Of a stretch of DNA of 64,000 bases, positions 51,716 through 60,127 are shown in pieces. Within the stretch, counting starts at the first letter, position 1; every line of letters begins with the position of its first letter. This stretch comes from Microbacterium sp. STN6 (GTDB lineage: Bacteria; Actinomycetota; Actinomycetes; Actinomycetales; Microbacteriaceae): NCBI RefSeq assembly GCF_026410545.1, contig NZ_JAPMIT010000003.1, positions 248,001 to 312,000 of the forward strand. Reading direction: 5' to 3'. The translations under genes were made by a program, and so were the position numbers. The notes beneath the pieces are model-generated. The model was not told the origin of the DNA, made no database searches, and saw only the letters and a list, made by a program, of their open reading frames with translations.

Positions 51716-52714
51716 CTATCCACGGTGGAGCGCCGCCATCGTCTCGAAGACCTGCTTGGGGCGCAGGCTGCCGTCGGGCAACACGGCGTGCACGCCGTAT
51801 GAGGCGAGGTCGAGGTCGTGTTCCGGGTCGTCGGGCCGATGCGGCAGCTCCCATCCTGCGTAGGTGAACCAGAAGGCCGCGTCCATCCCTTCCTCTTCGA
51901 AGATCGGCAGCAGCTGAGTGAGGTAGCGCGATTGCTCGCCTTCGTCTCGAAGGGTTCCCGGCCGCATCCGCTTCTCGCCTTCCGATTCATCGACGGCGAG
52001 CCACCCTTCGCCTCCCGCGTCGCCGGCGCCACGGTAGGTGCAGCAGCCGAACTCGGTGACGGCCACCGGCTTGCCGTGTGCGTGGTGGGCGCGCAGCTCG
52101 TCGCGGAAGACCCCGGCGTTCTCGGCGTTGCGATACGCGTCGACACCGACGATGTCGAACGGGCCCCAGTCGATGAACTCCCATGGACCCGAGGCGTAAC
52201 TGATCCGGCCGCCGAACTCCCGTCTGACAGCGGTCGCGATGTCGGCGAGCGCCACGCTCAGGCGCCCGAACAAGTCGGCGAAGGATGCCGCGTCGCCGCC
52301 AGCGGCGAGACTCGTGAGGGCGTCCAGACGGGACAGCAGGTCGTCGCCGGCAAGGTATCCGCGATTGAAGAGACTGATCTCGCAGCCCGCGACGAAGATC
52401 ACCTCGACGGCCGGCGCGTGCCGCCGGACCTGCTCGGCTCGCCGAGCAGCATCCGCGAGATGATCGAGCAGCGCCTCCGGCTCGAGCTCGCACGGGAAGG
52501 GCGAGTACCAGACCTCGAGGCCGGCCTCCGCGGCCACGCCGGCCGCCATCGCCACTCGCTCAGCGTCGCCGCCGGAGACGCGCACCGCATCGCAATGCAA
52601 CTCCTCCGAGATCGTCGTCATATCGCGTCGCACGTCGCCGACGTCAAACGCGATGCGGCTGAGGCCCTCGTTCGATGGATTGAAGCCGGTGTCGTAGTTG
52701 ATGCCGCGTCGCAC
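51716..52714 (-). CDS. Glycosidase-like TIM-barrel protein of unknown function
   Basis: 332 residues. Features of a glycoside-hydrolase barrel are visible: YDTGFNP, LEVWYSPFPCEL, VAGCEISLFNRG (possible acid/base Glu), DIVGVDAYRNAENA, VAVTEFGCCTYRGA (possible nucleophile Glu) and FWFTYAGWELP. Relatives in actinobacteria are sometimes labelled abortive infection protein, but I see no basis for that role here. No signal peptide. It stands alone. Confidence 0.65.
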   Translation of the reverse strand: MRRGINYDTGFNPSNEGLSRIAFDVGDVRRDMTTISEELHCDAVRVSGGDAERVAMAAGVAAEAGLEVWYSPFPCELEPEALLDHLADAARRAEQVRRHAPAVEVIFVAGCEISLFNRGYLAGDDLLSRLDALTSLAAGGDAASFADLFGRLSVALADIATAVRREFGGRISYASGPWEFIDWGPFDIVGVDAYRNAENAGVFRDELRAHHAHGKPVAVTEFGCCTYRGAGDAGGEGWLAVDESEGEKRMRPGTLRDEGEQSRYLTQLLPIFEEEGMDAAFWFTYAGWELPHRPDDPEHDLDLASYGVHAVLPDGSLRPKQVFETMAALHRG

Positions 52715-52809
52715 TGAGAGCCCTTCTCTACGCGCGATGCCGGCGCGTCGTCACGGGCGGCAGGGCGCGAATCGTTTCTACGCTAGCAATCGGGCGAGGC
52801 GGCATGCGC

Positions 52810-52815
52810 TAATCT
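52810..52815 (+). promoter_or_regulatory. -10 box pointing to a leaderless AUC start
   Basis: TAATCT, the best -10 match in the window, lies exactly 6 nt before the ATC at 52822, the position where the other leaderless genes here have ATG or GTG. It also contains the TAA that closes the frame upstream. Confidence 0.5.
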
Positions 52816-52821
52816 GACGCG

Positions 52822-53658
52822 ATCACCGCATCACGATCACCCGACTCCCCGGCCCTCACTGCGCGCCTGCGTGCGGCCGGATGCGTCTTCGCCGAAGACG
52901 AGGCACGACTGCTCCTCGAGGCCGCTCCCACGGCCGCAGCGCTCGAGCCGCTCGTCGCCCGCCGCATCGCGGGAGAGCCGCTCGAGTACATCCTGGGCTG
53001 GGTCGAGTTCTGCGGGCTGCGCGTCTCCATCGACGCCGGCGTCTTCATCCCACGCCAGCGCACCGCGTTTCTCGTCGACGAGGCGGCGCGCATCGCACCC
53101 GCGGCTCCCGTCATCCTCGACCTTTGCTGCGGCACCGGCGCCATCGGCCTCGCCCTCGCCCACCGCCTCGCAGAGCTCCCCGGCGACCTCGAACTCCCCG
53201 GCGACCCCGAGCGCGCCGTCACCCACGCCCTCTACGCCGCCGACATCGACCCCGCCGCCACCGCGTGTGCCCGCCGCAACCTCGCCCCGCTCGGCGGCCA
53301 CGTCTACACCGGTGACCTCTTCGACCCGCTCCCCGAGAGCCTCCGCGGCGCGCTCGACATCATCGCCGCCAATGTGCCGTACGTGCCCACCGACGAGATC
53401 TCCCTCATGCCCACCGAGGCGCGCGAGCACGAACCGAACGCAACCCACGACGGCGGGCGAGACGGCCTCGCCATCGCGCGCCGAGTCGCGGCCGCCGCCG
53501 CATCCTGGCTGAACCCCGGCGGCTACCTGCTCATCGAAACAAGCGAGGAGCAAGCGGATGCCGCCTCCGCAGCCTTCACGGCCGCCGGCCTGCTGCCCCG
53601 CATCGCGCGCTCCGCGGCGCTCTACGCCACGGTCGTCGTCGGCCGCCGCCCGCTCTGA
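52822..53658 (+). CDS. HemK-like protein-(glutamine-N5) methyltransferase family, no canonical start codon
   Basis: 278 residues if read from ATC 52822. The SAM motif DLCCGTGAIGLALA starts near residue 100 and the catalytic NPPY-type motif appears as NVPYVP (184-189), the form seen in many actinobacterial HemK paralogues. The HemK N-terminal region (LRAAGCVFAEDEARLLLEAA, then AGEPLEYILGWVEF) is complete, so coding must begin upstream of it. Yet between the in-frame TAA at 52810 and GTG 53374 there is no ATG, GTG or TTG. Initiation at AUC, a recent start-codon mutation or a sequence error are the options. The 3' end overlaps the surface-protein gene by 37 nt. Confidence 0.75.
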   Translation: MTASRSPDSPALTARLRAAGCVFAEDEARLLLEAAPTAAALEPLVARRIAGEPLEYILGWVEFCGLRVSIDAGVFIPRQRTAFLVDEAARIAPAAPVILDLCCGTGAIGLALAHRLAELPGDLELPGDPERAVTHALYAADIDPAATACARRNLAPLGGHVYTGDLFDPLPESLRGALDIIAANVPYVPTDEISLMPTEAREHEPNATHDGGRDGLAIARRVAAAAASWLNPGGYLLIETSEEQADAASAAFTAAGLLPRIARSAALYATVVVGRRPL

Positions 53659-56600
53659 CGACGCGCGCTCTGACGCCGCCGAAGCCGCATCGCCAGAACG
53701 AGTCCCGCTCCGAGAAGAATCGCCATCACCGCTCCAAGCGCGGCGGCTCCCGGAACGTCCACGCCGGTCTTCGCCAGACCACCCGGAATGCCGGCGACGA
53801 CCACCGTCGCCGTCCGAACGGCGGATTCGACGCCGTGCACGTCGACCGCGACGAAGGTGAAGGCCGTCGTTCCGCTGTATCCGTCTGCGGGTGTCACGGC
53901 GAAGGCCGCGCCCGTTCCCGCGACGTTCGCGTGCGGCGCGGTGCTGAGGAGTCGATACGTGAACGGTCCGGTGCCCACGGGGGCCGGCGTGAGAACCGCC
54001 GGCAAAGGATTCGCGAGCGCACCCTGCGTGGAGCCGCTGAGGTCGGTGACGGTCGGGCGTAACTGCAGCATGGCAGGGGAAGGCGTGCTCGTCACGCCAG
54101 CGGCGTCCGTCACCGTGTACGTGAACGACACCCGCCCGCTTGCTGTCCGATCGGCGGGCTCAAACGTGATCAGGCCCCTCGCGGCGTCGATGCGTGCCGC
54201 TCCGATCGTGGGATCGGGGGCGTCGACCAGCGCGTAGACGAAGGGGCCGGTGCCCACGGTCTGCGCCGCGACGAGCTCGTGCGTGGCCGATCCGACATCC
54301 TGCGCGGTGTTCGGGGTGCGGCTGAAGGGCAGCACCGTGACCGTGACGTCCTGCGCGTTGCTGGTGTTCCCCGCGGCATCCGTCACCCGGTATTTCGCTT
54401 GCACGTGGCCGGAGACCCCCGGCTCTGGCGTGAAGGTCACCCGCCCGGTGCTCTCATCGATGGCGAACGAGCCACCCGGCGTGGTGCTGCCGGGCACGAG
54501 CTCGAAGTGGAAGGGCCCGGTTCCGGCCGGCTGCGGCACATCGAAGCTGCTCTCGCCTGCACCTGACGGCGGAAGGGTGACCGTCGCCGCCGACGACTGC
54601 GCCTCAGGAAGCACCGTCAGCGTCACGGTCTTGACGTCGCTGGCGAGGCCGGCAGCGTCCGTCGCTCTGAACGTGATGGCCGCGATCCCCGAGAAGCCGA
54701 CTTTGGGGGCGAACGTCAGCAGACCGGTGGCCGCGTCGACGGATGCCGCGCCCGCTGCGCTCGCGCCGCTGACCATGCTGTACGTGAGCGCGGTACCTCG
54801 CGCGCCGCCCGTGAGATCGACGGTCGCCGTCCTGCCGTACGGAGTGCTGGCGGTCTTGTCGGTGACGACGGGACACACCGAGATGCTCACGGTGGCGGCA
54901 TCGCTCGTGACCCCGTTGGCGCTCACCGTGTACAAGAAGGTGGCGATGCCGCTCGTGCCCGCCGCAGGCGTGAAGATGAGCGTCGCGGGATCGTCACCGA
55001 GAGCGGCAGCGCCTGCTCCACTGCCGGGCTGCGTGATGGTGAAGGTGCCCCCTTCGGCTCCCTGCGTTGTGAGGGCGGCCGTGACGCTCGTGTCTGCCCG
55101 TGTGGTCGCCGAGACCATGCCGGCATATGGCTTCACGATCACGGTGAGCACGGCCGAGTCCTCGTTGGGGGCTCCGGACGCGCCGGTCGCCGTGTACGTT
55201 GCGGTGAACGTACCGGTGGTCTGCTTCTTCGCGGTGTAGGTGAACGATCCGTCGGCGGCCAGCGCGACGGTGCCCGCCGCCGTGTCGTCGACGAGAGTGT
55301 AGGTGAATGGGCCGGAGCCGTCGACCGCCGGCAGCGTGGAGGAAACTGTGCCGTTGCCCGTCTTGTCGAGCGAGACAGAGAGGCTGTCGTCATGCGCGCG
55401 CGGGCCGACAGCGATCGTGACGGCGGCTGTCGCTGAGGAAACGCTGTCGGCGTCCGTGACGCGATACGTCATCGTCGTCGAGCCGGAGAAGGCGCTTGCC
55501 GGCGTGAATACAAGAGCACCTGTCGCCGAGTCGACGGTGGCGGTGCCGGCGGTCGTCGGAGGAGCGCTGACGAGAGCGAAGGTGAGACCGGTACCGACAG
55601 AAGTGGTCGCGAGGTCGACGGTGATCGGCGTCGCATAGCCGGTCGCCGTGCTGATGTCGGATGCAGCGGGAGGGGTCGTCACGGTCACGGTCGCCGGAAG
55701 CGACGTCTGCCCGTTCATCTCGACGACGTATTCGATTCTCGAGATGCCGCTCATCCCGGCCGCCGGCGTGTAGCTGATGACACCGGTGGCGCTATCGATT
55801 GTCGCCGCTCCACGGGTTGGCCCGCTCGCAATGGAATACGTGGGCGTTCCCACACCGACGGGGTCAGGCACTGGAATCGTCGTGACCGCCGGGGTTGCGG
55901 ATGCCGGAGCAGTCGTCGCCGTCGCCGATTGCCCCGCCACCGGGCCGTCGCCGGCAATCGGGCGAACAGTCACCGTGCTCGTGCCCGTGCGATCCGCTTC
56001 GGTGCTCGTGGCGGTGTCGATCCCGGCGCCGCTCACGATGGCACTGACGTTGTACGTTCCGGGCGTCGTGCTGGTCACGGGAAGAGTCAGGTCTGGCAGG
56101 GCCGTTCCGGGAACCACGAGGGCGTCGGGCGTGTAGGTGTAGACGGCAGAAGTCGAGGTGTTCGAGCCGAGCGACCATCCGTTGATCGCCGCTGGAAGCG
56201 TGCCGAGCGTCATGTTGGTCGGGCTGGTCACGGTCATCGTCACCGGCACACCTGCGGCGATGGGCCCGTCGCTGGAGCTCGTGGAGGTCGAGAAGGTGAC
56301 ATTGCTCTCGGAACCGGCGTCCGCGGGGGATGGGTTCGTTGCGGTCACCTCGATCACGGGAGTGATCTCGTTGATCGATGCCACATTCAGCATGTTGATC
56401 TCGTGGATGTCCGTCGACCCGCCCGTGCTCGCGGACCAGCCGAACTTGAACGTCTTCGTGGTCGCGAACTCGGCCGGCTCGTCCACCGTCGTCACGAGCT
56501 GCGGAGTGGCATTCGCGTCGCCCATGGCCCCGAGGTAGACGCGCACCTTGGGAGACGTGGTCGACGGCGGATCGATCTCGATCTTGACCTTTCGAAGCGC

Positions 56601-57455
56601 CGCATCGCGGGTCGTGGTGCTCGTCAGGTCGATACCGCCTGCGGGAGCGACCGGAGCGCCGAGCAGGCAGTAGCCGTCGTCCCAGGTGCCGTCGCTACCG
56701 AGCTTGCCCGGTCCGCGCAGCGAGACGGATTGAGGAGCCCTGGCCTTGGACCAGTCAGCGGAGTGGTCCGCGCAGCTTCCGCCGTCAGCCACATTGTTCG
56801 TCTCGTAGACGAAGTTGCCGTAGGCGTCGAAGGCGACGCCGAGCAGGGCGTACGGGATTCCCTTCTGCCCTATCCCCGACCCTGCGGTGCTGTTGTGATA
56901 TCCGAGTGAGCCGCCCGACGCTCCTACCCTGTCCAGCTCATGCTGCCCGTCGCTCAAGAAGAACGTGATGCCGTCGGCGCCGTTACCGCCGTATTGATAC
57001 ATATTGAACTGGATGTCGAGGCCGGCCCTGGTCGGCAGTGCATGGTTGTACAGCAGGAAGCCCGTTTGGCTGCCTTCGGCGGTCGTGAGCCGAAGAGCGC
57101 CGCCGTCACTCGCATCGGTGGCCCCGCTCGCACATCTTGTCGGCGCATCAGAGGTCGTCGACCCGGCCGCCGTCAGGCACGCGACGTTCGCGCTCGCCCC
57201 GGCGACCGTACCGGTGCCGCCCACGACGTATTCGCTCGAGGTGACGCTCGACTTCGTGAAGCTGTCCTTCAGCAGAAGCGTGCCTGACGAGACAGCGGAT
57301 GCGGCCAGCGCACCCGTCGTCACGAGTCCGGCGCAGACGAGGGCGGCACTGGCGGCGAGCGCCAGAACCTTCAGCGGAGTGCGCGCGCCAGAGAGCGAGT
57401 GGGCGCGTCGCATGCGGGCGTGTGCGCCGGGGTGGCGTCGAAGAAGAGTCGTCAT
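53622..57455 (-). CDS. LAKTG-anchored surface protein with L-type lectin-like domain and Ig-like repeats
   Basis: 1277 residues. A long basic N terminus and a hydrophobic helix (LKVLALAASAALVCAGLVTT) form the signal peptide. Residues about 60-360 resemble L-type lectins (GADGITFFLSDG, ALLGVAFDAYGNFVYETNN). Then come at least eight Ig/cadherin-like repeats of about 90 residues, each with D(S/A)ATGxxxFTPxxGxSG and YxVTDAxGxxS patterns. The C terminus has the sorting signal LAKTG (1227-1231), a membrane helix and a basic tail, as used by class E sortases. It should be an adhesin displayed on the cell wall. SD GAGG precedes the ATG. Two cysteines in the lectin part may form a disulfide. Confidence 0.9.
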   Translation of the reverse strand: MTTLLRRHPGAHARMRRAHSLSGARTPLKVLALAASAALVCAGLVTTGALAASAVSSGTLLLKDSFTKSSVTSSEYVVGGTGTVAGASANVACLTAAGSTTSDAPTRCASGATDASDGGALRLTTAEGSQTGFLLYNHALPTRAGLDIQFNMYQYGGNGADGITFFLSDGQHELDRVGASGGSLGYHNSTAGSGIGQKGIPYALLGVAFDAYGNFVYETNNVADGGSCADHSADWSKARAPQSVSLRGPGKLGSDGTWDDGYCLLGAPVAPAGGIDLTSTTTRDAALRKVKIEIDPPSTTSPKVRVYLGAMGDANATPQLVTTVDEPAEFATTKTFKFGWSASTGGSTDIHEINMLNVASINEITPVIEVTATNPSPADAGSESNVTFSTSTSSSDGPIAAGVPVTMTVTSPTNMTLGTLPAAINGWSLGSNTSTSAVYTYTPDALVVPGTALPDLTLPVTSTTPGTYNVSAIVSGAGIDTATSTEADRTGTSTVTVRPIAGDGPVAGQSATATTAPASATPAVTTIPVPDPVGVGTPTYSIASGPTRGAATIDSATGVISYTPAAGMSGISRIEYVVEMNGQTSLPATVTVTTPPAASDISTATGYATPITVDLATTSVGTGLTFALVSAPPTTAGTATVDSATGALVFTPASAFSGSTTMTYRVTDADSVSSATAAVTIAVGPRAHDDSLSVSLDKTGNGTVSSTLPAVDGSGPFTYTLVDDTAAGTVALAADGSFTYTAKKQTTGTFTATYTATGASGAPNEDSAVLTVIVKPYAGMVSATTRADTSVTAALTTQGAEGGTFTITQPGSGAGAAALGDDPATLIFTPAAGTSGIATFLYTVSANGVTSDAATVSISVCPVVTDKTASTPYGRTATVDLTGGARGTALTYSMVSGASAAGAASVDAATGLLTFAPKVGFSGIAAITFRATDAAGLASDVKTVTLTVLPEAQSSAATVTLPPSGAGESSFDVPQPAGTGPFHFELVPGSTTPGGSFAIDESTGRVTFTPEPGVSGHVQAKYRVTDAAGNTSNAQDVTVTVLPFSRTPNTAQDVGSATHELVAAQTVGTGPFVYALVDAPDPTIGAARIDAARGLITFEPADRTASGRVSFTYTVTDAAGVTSTPSPAMLQLRPTVTDLSGSTQGALANPLPAVLTPAPVGTGPFTYRLLSTAPHANVAGTGAAFAVTPADGYSGTTAFTFVAVDVHGVESAVRTATVVVAGIPGGLAKTGVDVPGAAALGAVMAILLGAGLVLAMRLRRRQSARRQSGRRPTTTVA

Positions 57456-57612
57456 ATCGAACCTCAGGCGGTCGGGTGCGAGCCTCCCGAAACGACGGGA
57501 AGCGTCGAGGATCGCTCCAACGGTATGTCAGGGGTACGCCGACATGGGCGCCTCTAGGGCAAAACACGCAGAAAAATACCCAGATCACCCGCGGTTTGGG
57601 GGTCTGCGCACC

Positions 57613-58236
57613 CTACAGCCACCCCTCGTCCCGGGCCCGGCTCAGCGCCTCACCGCGATTGCGCGTCGCCGTCTTCCCGATCGCCGACGAGAGATAGTTG
57701 CGCACGGTGCTGTGCGAGAGGTGCAGCGCCTGGGCGATATCGCTGATCGTCGCGCCATTCGCCGATGCCGCGAGCACCTCGCGCTCCCGCTCGGTCAGCG
57801 GGTTGGCAGCACTGCTCAGCGCCTGCGCAGCGAGCCTCGGGTTCACGATCACCTCGCCGGCCAGCACCCGCCGGATCGCCCCGGCGAGCTCCTCAACCGG
57901 GTCGTCCTTTACGAGAAACCCTCGTGCCCCCGCCTCCATCGCCCGCCGCAGGTAGCCGGGCCGCCCGAACGTCGTCACCACGATCACGGCACAGCCGGGA
58001 ACCTCCCGCATCAGCTCCGCGATCAGGTCGAGGCCACTGCGTCCCGGCATCTCGATATCAAGCAACACGACATTCGGATGCGCGTGGCGAGCCGCCTGCA
58101 CGACCTCGTCTCCGCGCCCCACATCCGCCACGACGGTCATGTCATCTTCGAGTTCGAGCAGGCTGACGAGCGCGGAGCGCATCATCCGCTGGTCCTCGGC
58201 GATGAGGATGCTGATCGGGGCCGCGCCGGGCGTCAT
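57613..58236 (-). CDS. LuxR-type response regulator (DesR-like)
   Basis: 207 residues. Receiver ILIAEDQRMMRSALVSLL, phospho-acceptor Asp in VVLLDIEMPGRSG, Lys in GFLVKDDPV; LuxR HTH with LTEREREVLAASANGATISD. The start overlaps the kinase stop by 4 nt (ATGA). The 157 nt between it and the surface protein gene hold nothing I recognise. Confidence 0.93.
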   Translation of the reverse strand: MTPGAAPISILIAEDQRMMRSALVSLLELEDDMTVVADVGRGDEVVQAARHAHPNVVLLDIEMPGRSGLDLIAELMREVPGCAVIVVTTFGRPGYLRRAMEAGARGFLVKDDPVEELAGAIRRVLAGEVIVNPRLAAQALSSAANPLTEREREVLAASANGATISDIAQALHLSHSTVRNYLSSAIGKTATRNRGEALSRARDEGWL

Positions 58237-59426
58237 GGCCGCGAGCCCTCGGGCGAGCCATCCGATGTCAGGGGAATCGACGCCGTCAGGCGGAAGCCCT
58301 GCGCGGTTGCCGTGGTGCCAAGCTCGCCTCCAGCGTCGCCGATGCGCTCCGCCAGCCCCTGCAGGCCGCTGCCCGCCGCCGAACCGCCGGAGTAGCCGGT
58401 GCGGCCGCCCCGCCCATTGTCGACGATCTCGATGCGGGCACTCGAGGGCTCCTGTGTCAGCGTGATTCGGCAGCGCGTCGCCTCGGCGTGCCGCAGAATG
58501 TTCGTCGTCGCCTCGCGCACCACCCAGCCGAGCAGCGAGTCGGCGCCGGGAGGCACGCCTTCGCCCTCGGGCATCGACAGTTCGAGCCGAATCCCGTCGG
58601 CGGCGAGCGCGCCTCGCGCCCGCTCGATCTCGTCAGCAAGACCCACCGACCGGTAGCCCGACACGGCCTCGCGCACCTCGGCGAGCGCCTCACGGCCGAT
58701 CGTCTCGATGTCGCGCGAGTGCGCCGCAGCCGCCTCGGGGTCCGAAGCGAGCAGTCGCCGCACCGCCTCCGCCTTCACGACGATGACCGAGAGCGTGTGG
58801 CCGAGCAGGTCGTGCAGGTCGCGCGAGAAGCGCAGCCGTTCCTCGCCGACGGCGACATGCGCCAGCCGGTGCTGAGTGCGCCTGAGTTCGGCGACGAGGT
58901 CGACGAGGTAGCGCACGAGCAGATTCGCGGCGCCGCCGAAGAACGTGGCGAATCCGAGCAGCATGGCCGCATCGAGAGAGGACTGCTCGAAACCCACAGC
59001 GGATGCGCCGCTCACCGCGAGGCCCCAGATGATGCCGAACGCCCAGCCACGCCGGATCGCCACGGCGGCCGCGATCGCCAGCAGCGGGAAGAGGAACTGG
59101 CGGTCGGTCTGCCACCCCACGAAGTAGCCGGCACCGAGGAGGAGGAACAGCGTGAACGACAGTTCGGCGAAACGGCGGTTCGCGGCGCGCTCACCCGTGC
59201 GCCGGTACGGCAGCCAGACCGTGCAGGCGAAGACCGCACCGAGCACCACGAGCGCCGCTACGCGAAGCGCGTTGCCGCCGGCGACGGCGTCCACGAGCGG
59301 CCCGACGATCAGCACCGGAAGCCAGATGAGCGCGAACCACGGCCCGGGGCGCCGGGCGAACCAGGCCAGGGCCGGCTCGGCACCCGCACCGCGGTAGGTG
59401 GGGTCAGTGTCGCTGTCGATGCTCAT
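58233..59426 (-). CDS. Sensor histidine kinase (DesK-like)
   Basis: 397 residues with about five membrane helices (30-165), a HisKA_3 motif with His in RFSRDLHDLLGHTLSVIVVKA, and a HATPase domain with VREATTNILRHAEA, IVDNGRGG and GLQGLAERI. It resembles DesK-type kinases that sense membrane state. The ATG shares one base with the stop of the membrane-protein gene upstream (TGATG), so the three genes form an operon. Confidence 0.92.
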   Translation of the reverse strand: MSIDSDTDPTYRGAGAEPALAWFARRPGPWFALIWLPVLIVGPLVDAVAGGNALRVAALVVLGAVFACTVWLPYRRTGERAANRRFAELSFTLFLLLGAGYFVGWQTDRQFLFPLLAIAAAVAIRRGWAFGIIWGLAVSGASAVGFEQSSLDAAMLLGFATFFGGAANLLVRYLVDLVAELRRTQHRLAHVAVGEERLRFSRDLHDLLGHTLSVIVVKAEAVRRLLASDPEAAAAHSRDIETIGREALAEVREAVSGYRSVGLADEIERARGALAADGIRLELSMPEGEGVPPGADSLLGWVVREATTNILRHAEATRCRITLTQEPSSARIEIVDNGRGGRTGYSGGSAAGSGLQGLAERIGDAGGELGTTATAQGFRLTASIPLTSDGSPEGSRP

Positions 59427-59899
59427 CACGCTACCGGGCGCCCTCTCGCGGGTCGACGCCGCGCGCCGCCCTTGGCGGATGCGGCGAGCGCCGAGAGCCC
59501 GACGATGAGCGTCAGCCCCACCGCCACGTGCATCGCGAGCAGCGCAATCAGCACCGCACCGCTCGCCACGCCGAGCGGCCCCAGCAGCGACAGCGCCAGT
59601 ACGGCCCACGACGTGATGAGCCAGGTGCGGCGCCCGCCACGCGGCATCCGCTCGAGCAGCGCACGCAGGCCCCACGCGGCTCCTCCGGCGAGAAGCGGTA
59701 CGACGATCACGGCCGCCAACCCCACCGTCTGCGACGCGGCTGCGGAACCGACCACCAGCTCAAGCCCCATGACCGGAACGCAGATGATCCAGAGCACCAC
59801 GGCAACCGCAGCGGATGCCGCTACCACTCCCGCGCGCCCGAGCCGCAGCCGACGCGCGCCACCCTCTACCGGCCATACGGGCGAAAACGTCTGAGTCAT
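59426..59899 (-). CDS. DUF6069-like four-helix membrane protein
   Basis: 157 residues with four membrane helices (25-45, 60-80, 92-112, 115-140) and a basic C terminus. This size and layout match the DUF6069 family, often found beside DesK/DesR-type systems. Function unknown; it may be a sensor accessory or a target of the kinase operon it leads. Confidence 0.7.
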   Translation of the reverse strand: MTQTFSPVWPVEGGARRLRLGRAGVVAASAAVAVVLWIICVPVMGLELVVGSAAASQTVGLAAVIVVPLLAGGAAWGLRALLERMPRGGRRTWLITSWAVLALSLLGPLGVASGAVLIALLAMHVAVGLTLIVGLSALAASAKGGARRRPARGRPVA

Positions 59900-60127
59900 G
59901 TCCCACTCCCTTCACGTGTGTGTTCGCCTCCCACGCTAGGAAACGCCCGGGGCGGCCAACAGAGCGCATCGTCCCGCGCTCGACAGGATGAATGTCACGG
60001 TCGGGGTCGATGATTGGCATATCCCGACGCTCTCAGCGGTATCGTGCAGAGGTCAGAAGCGAGCCCGGGTCATCGACCCAGGTACAAGGGCCATCGGCTT
60101 CGAGGAATGGAAAGGTGGTCAACTGCG

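Noticed and set aside
51716-52714. Phage abortive-infection gene
   Set aside because: The protein shows glycosidase-barrel features and no defence gene is nearby; the label seen in some annotations has no support here.
60014-60127. N-terminal extension of the aroQ fusion from TTG 60014
   Set aside because: The extra 38 residues match nothing in the family, and the ATG at 60128 gives the exact DHQase start.
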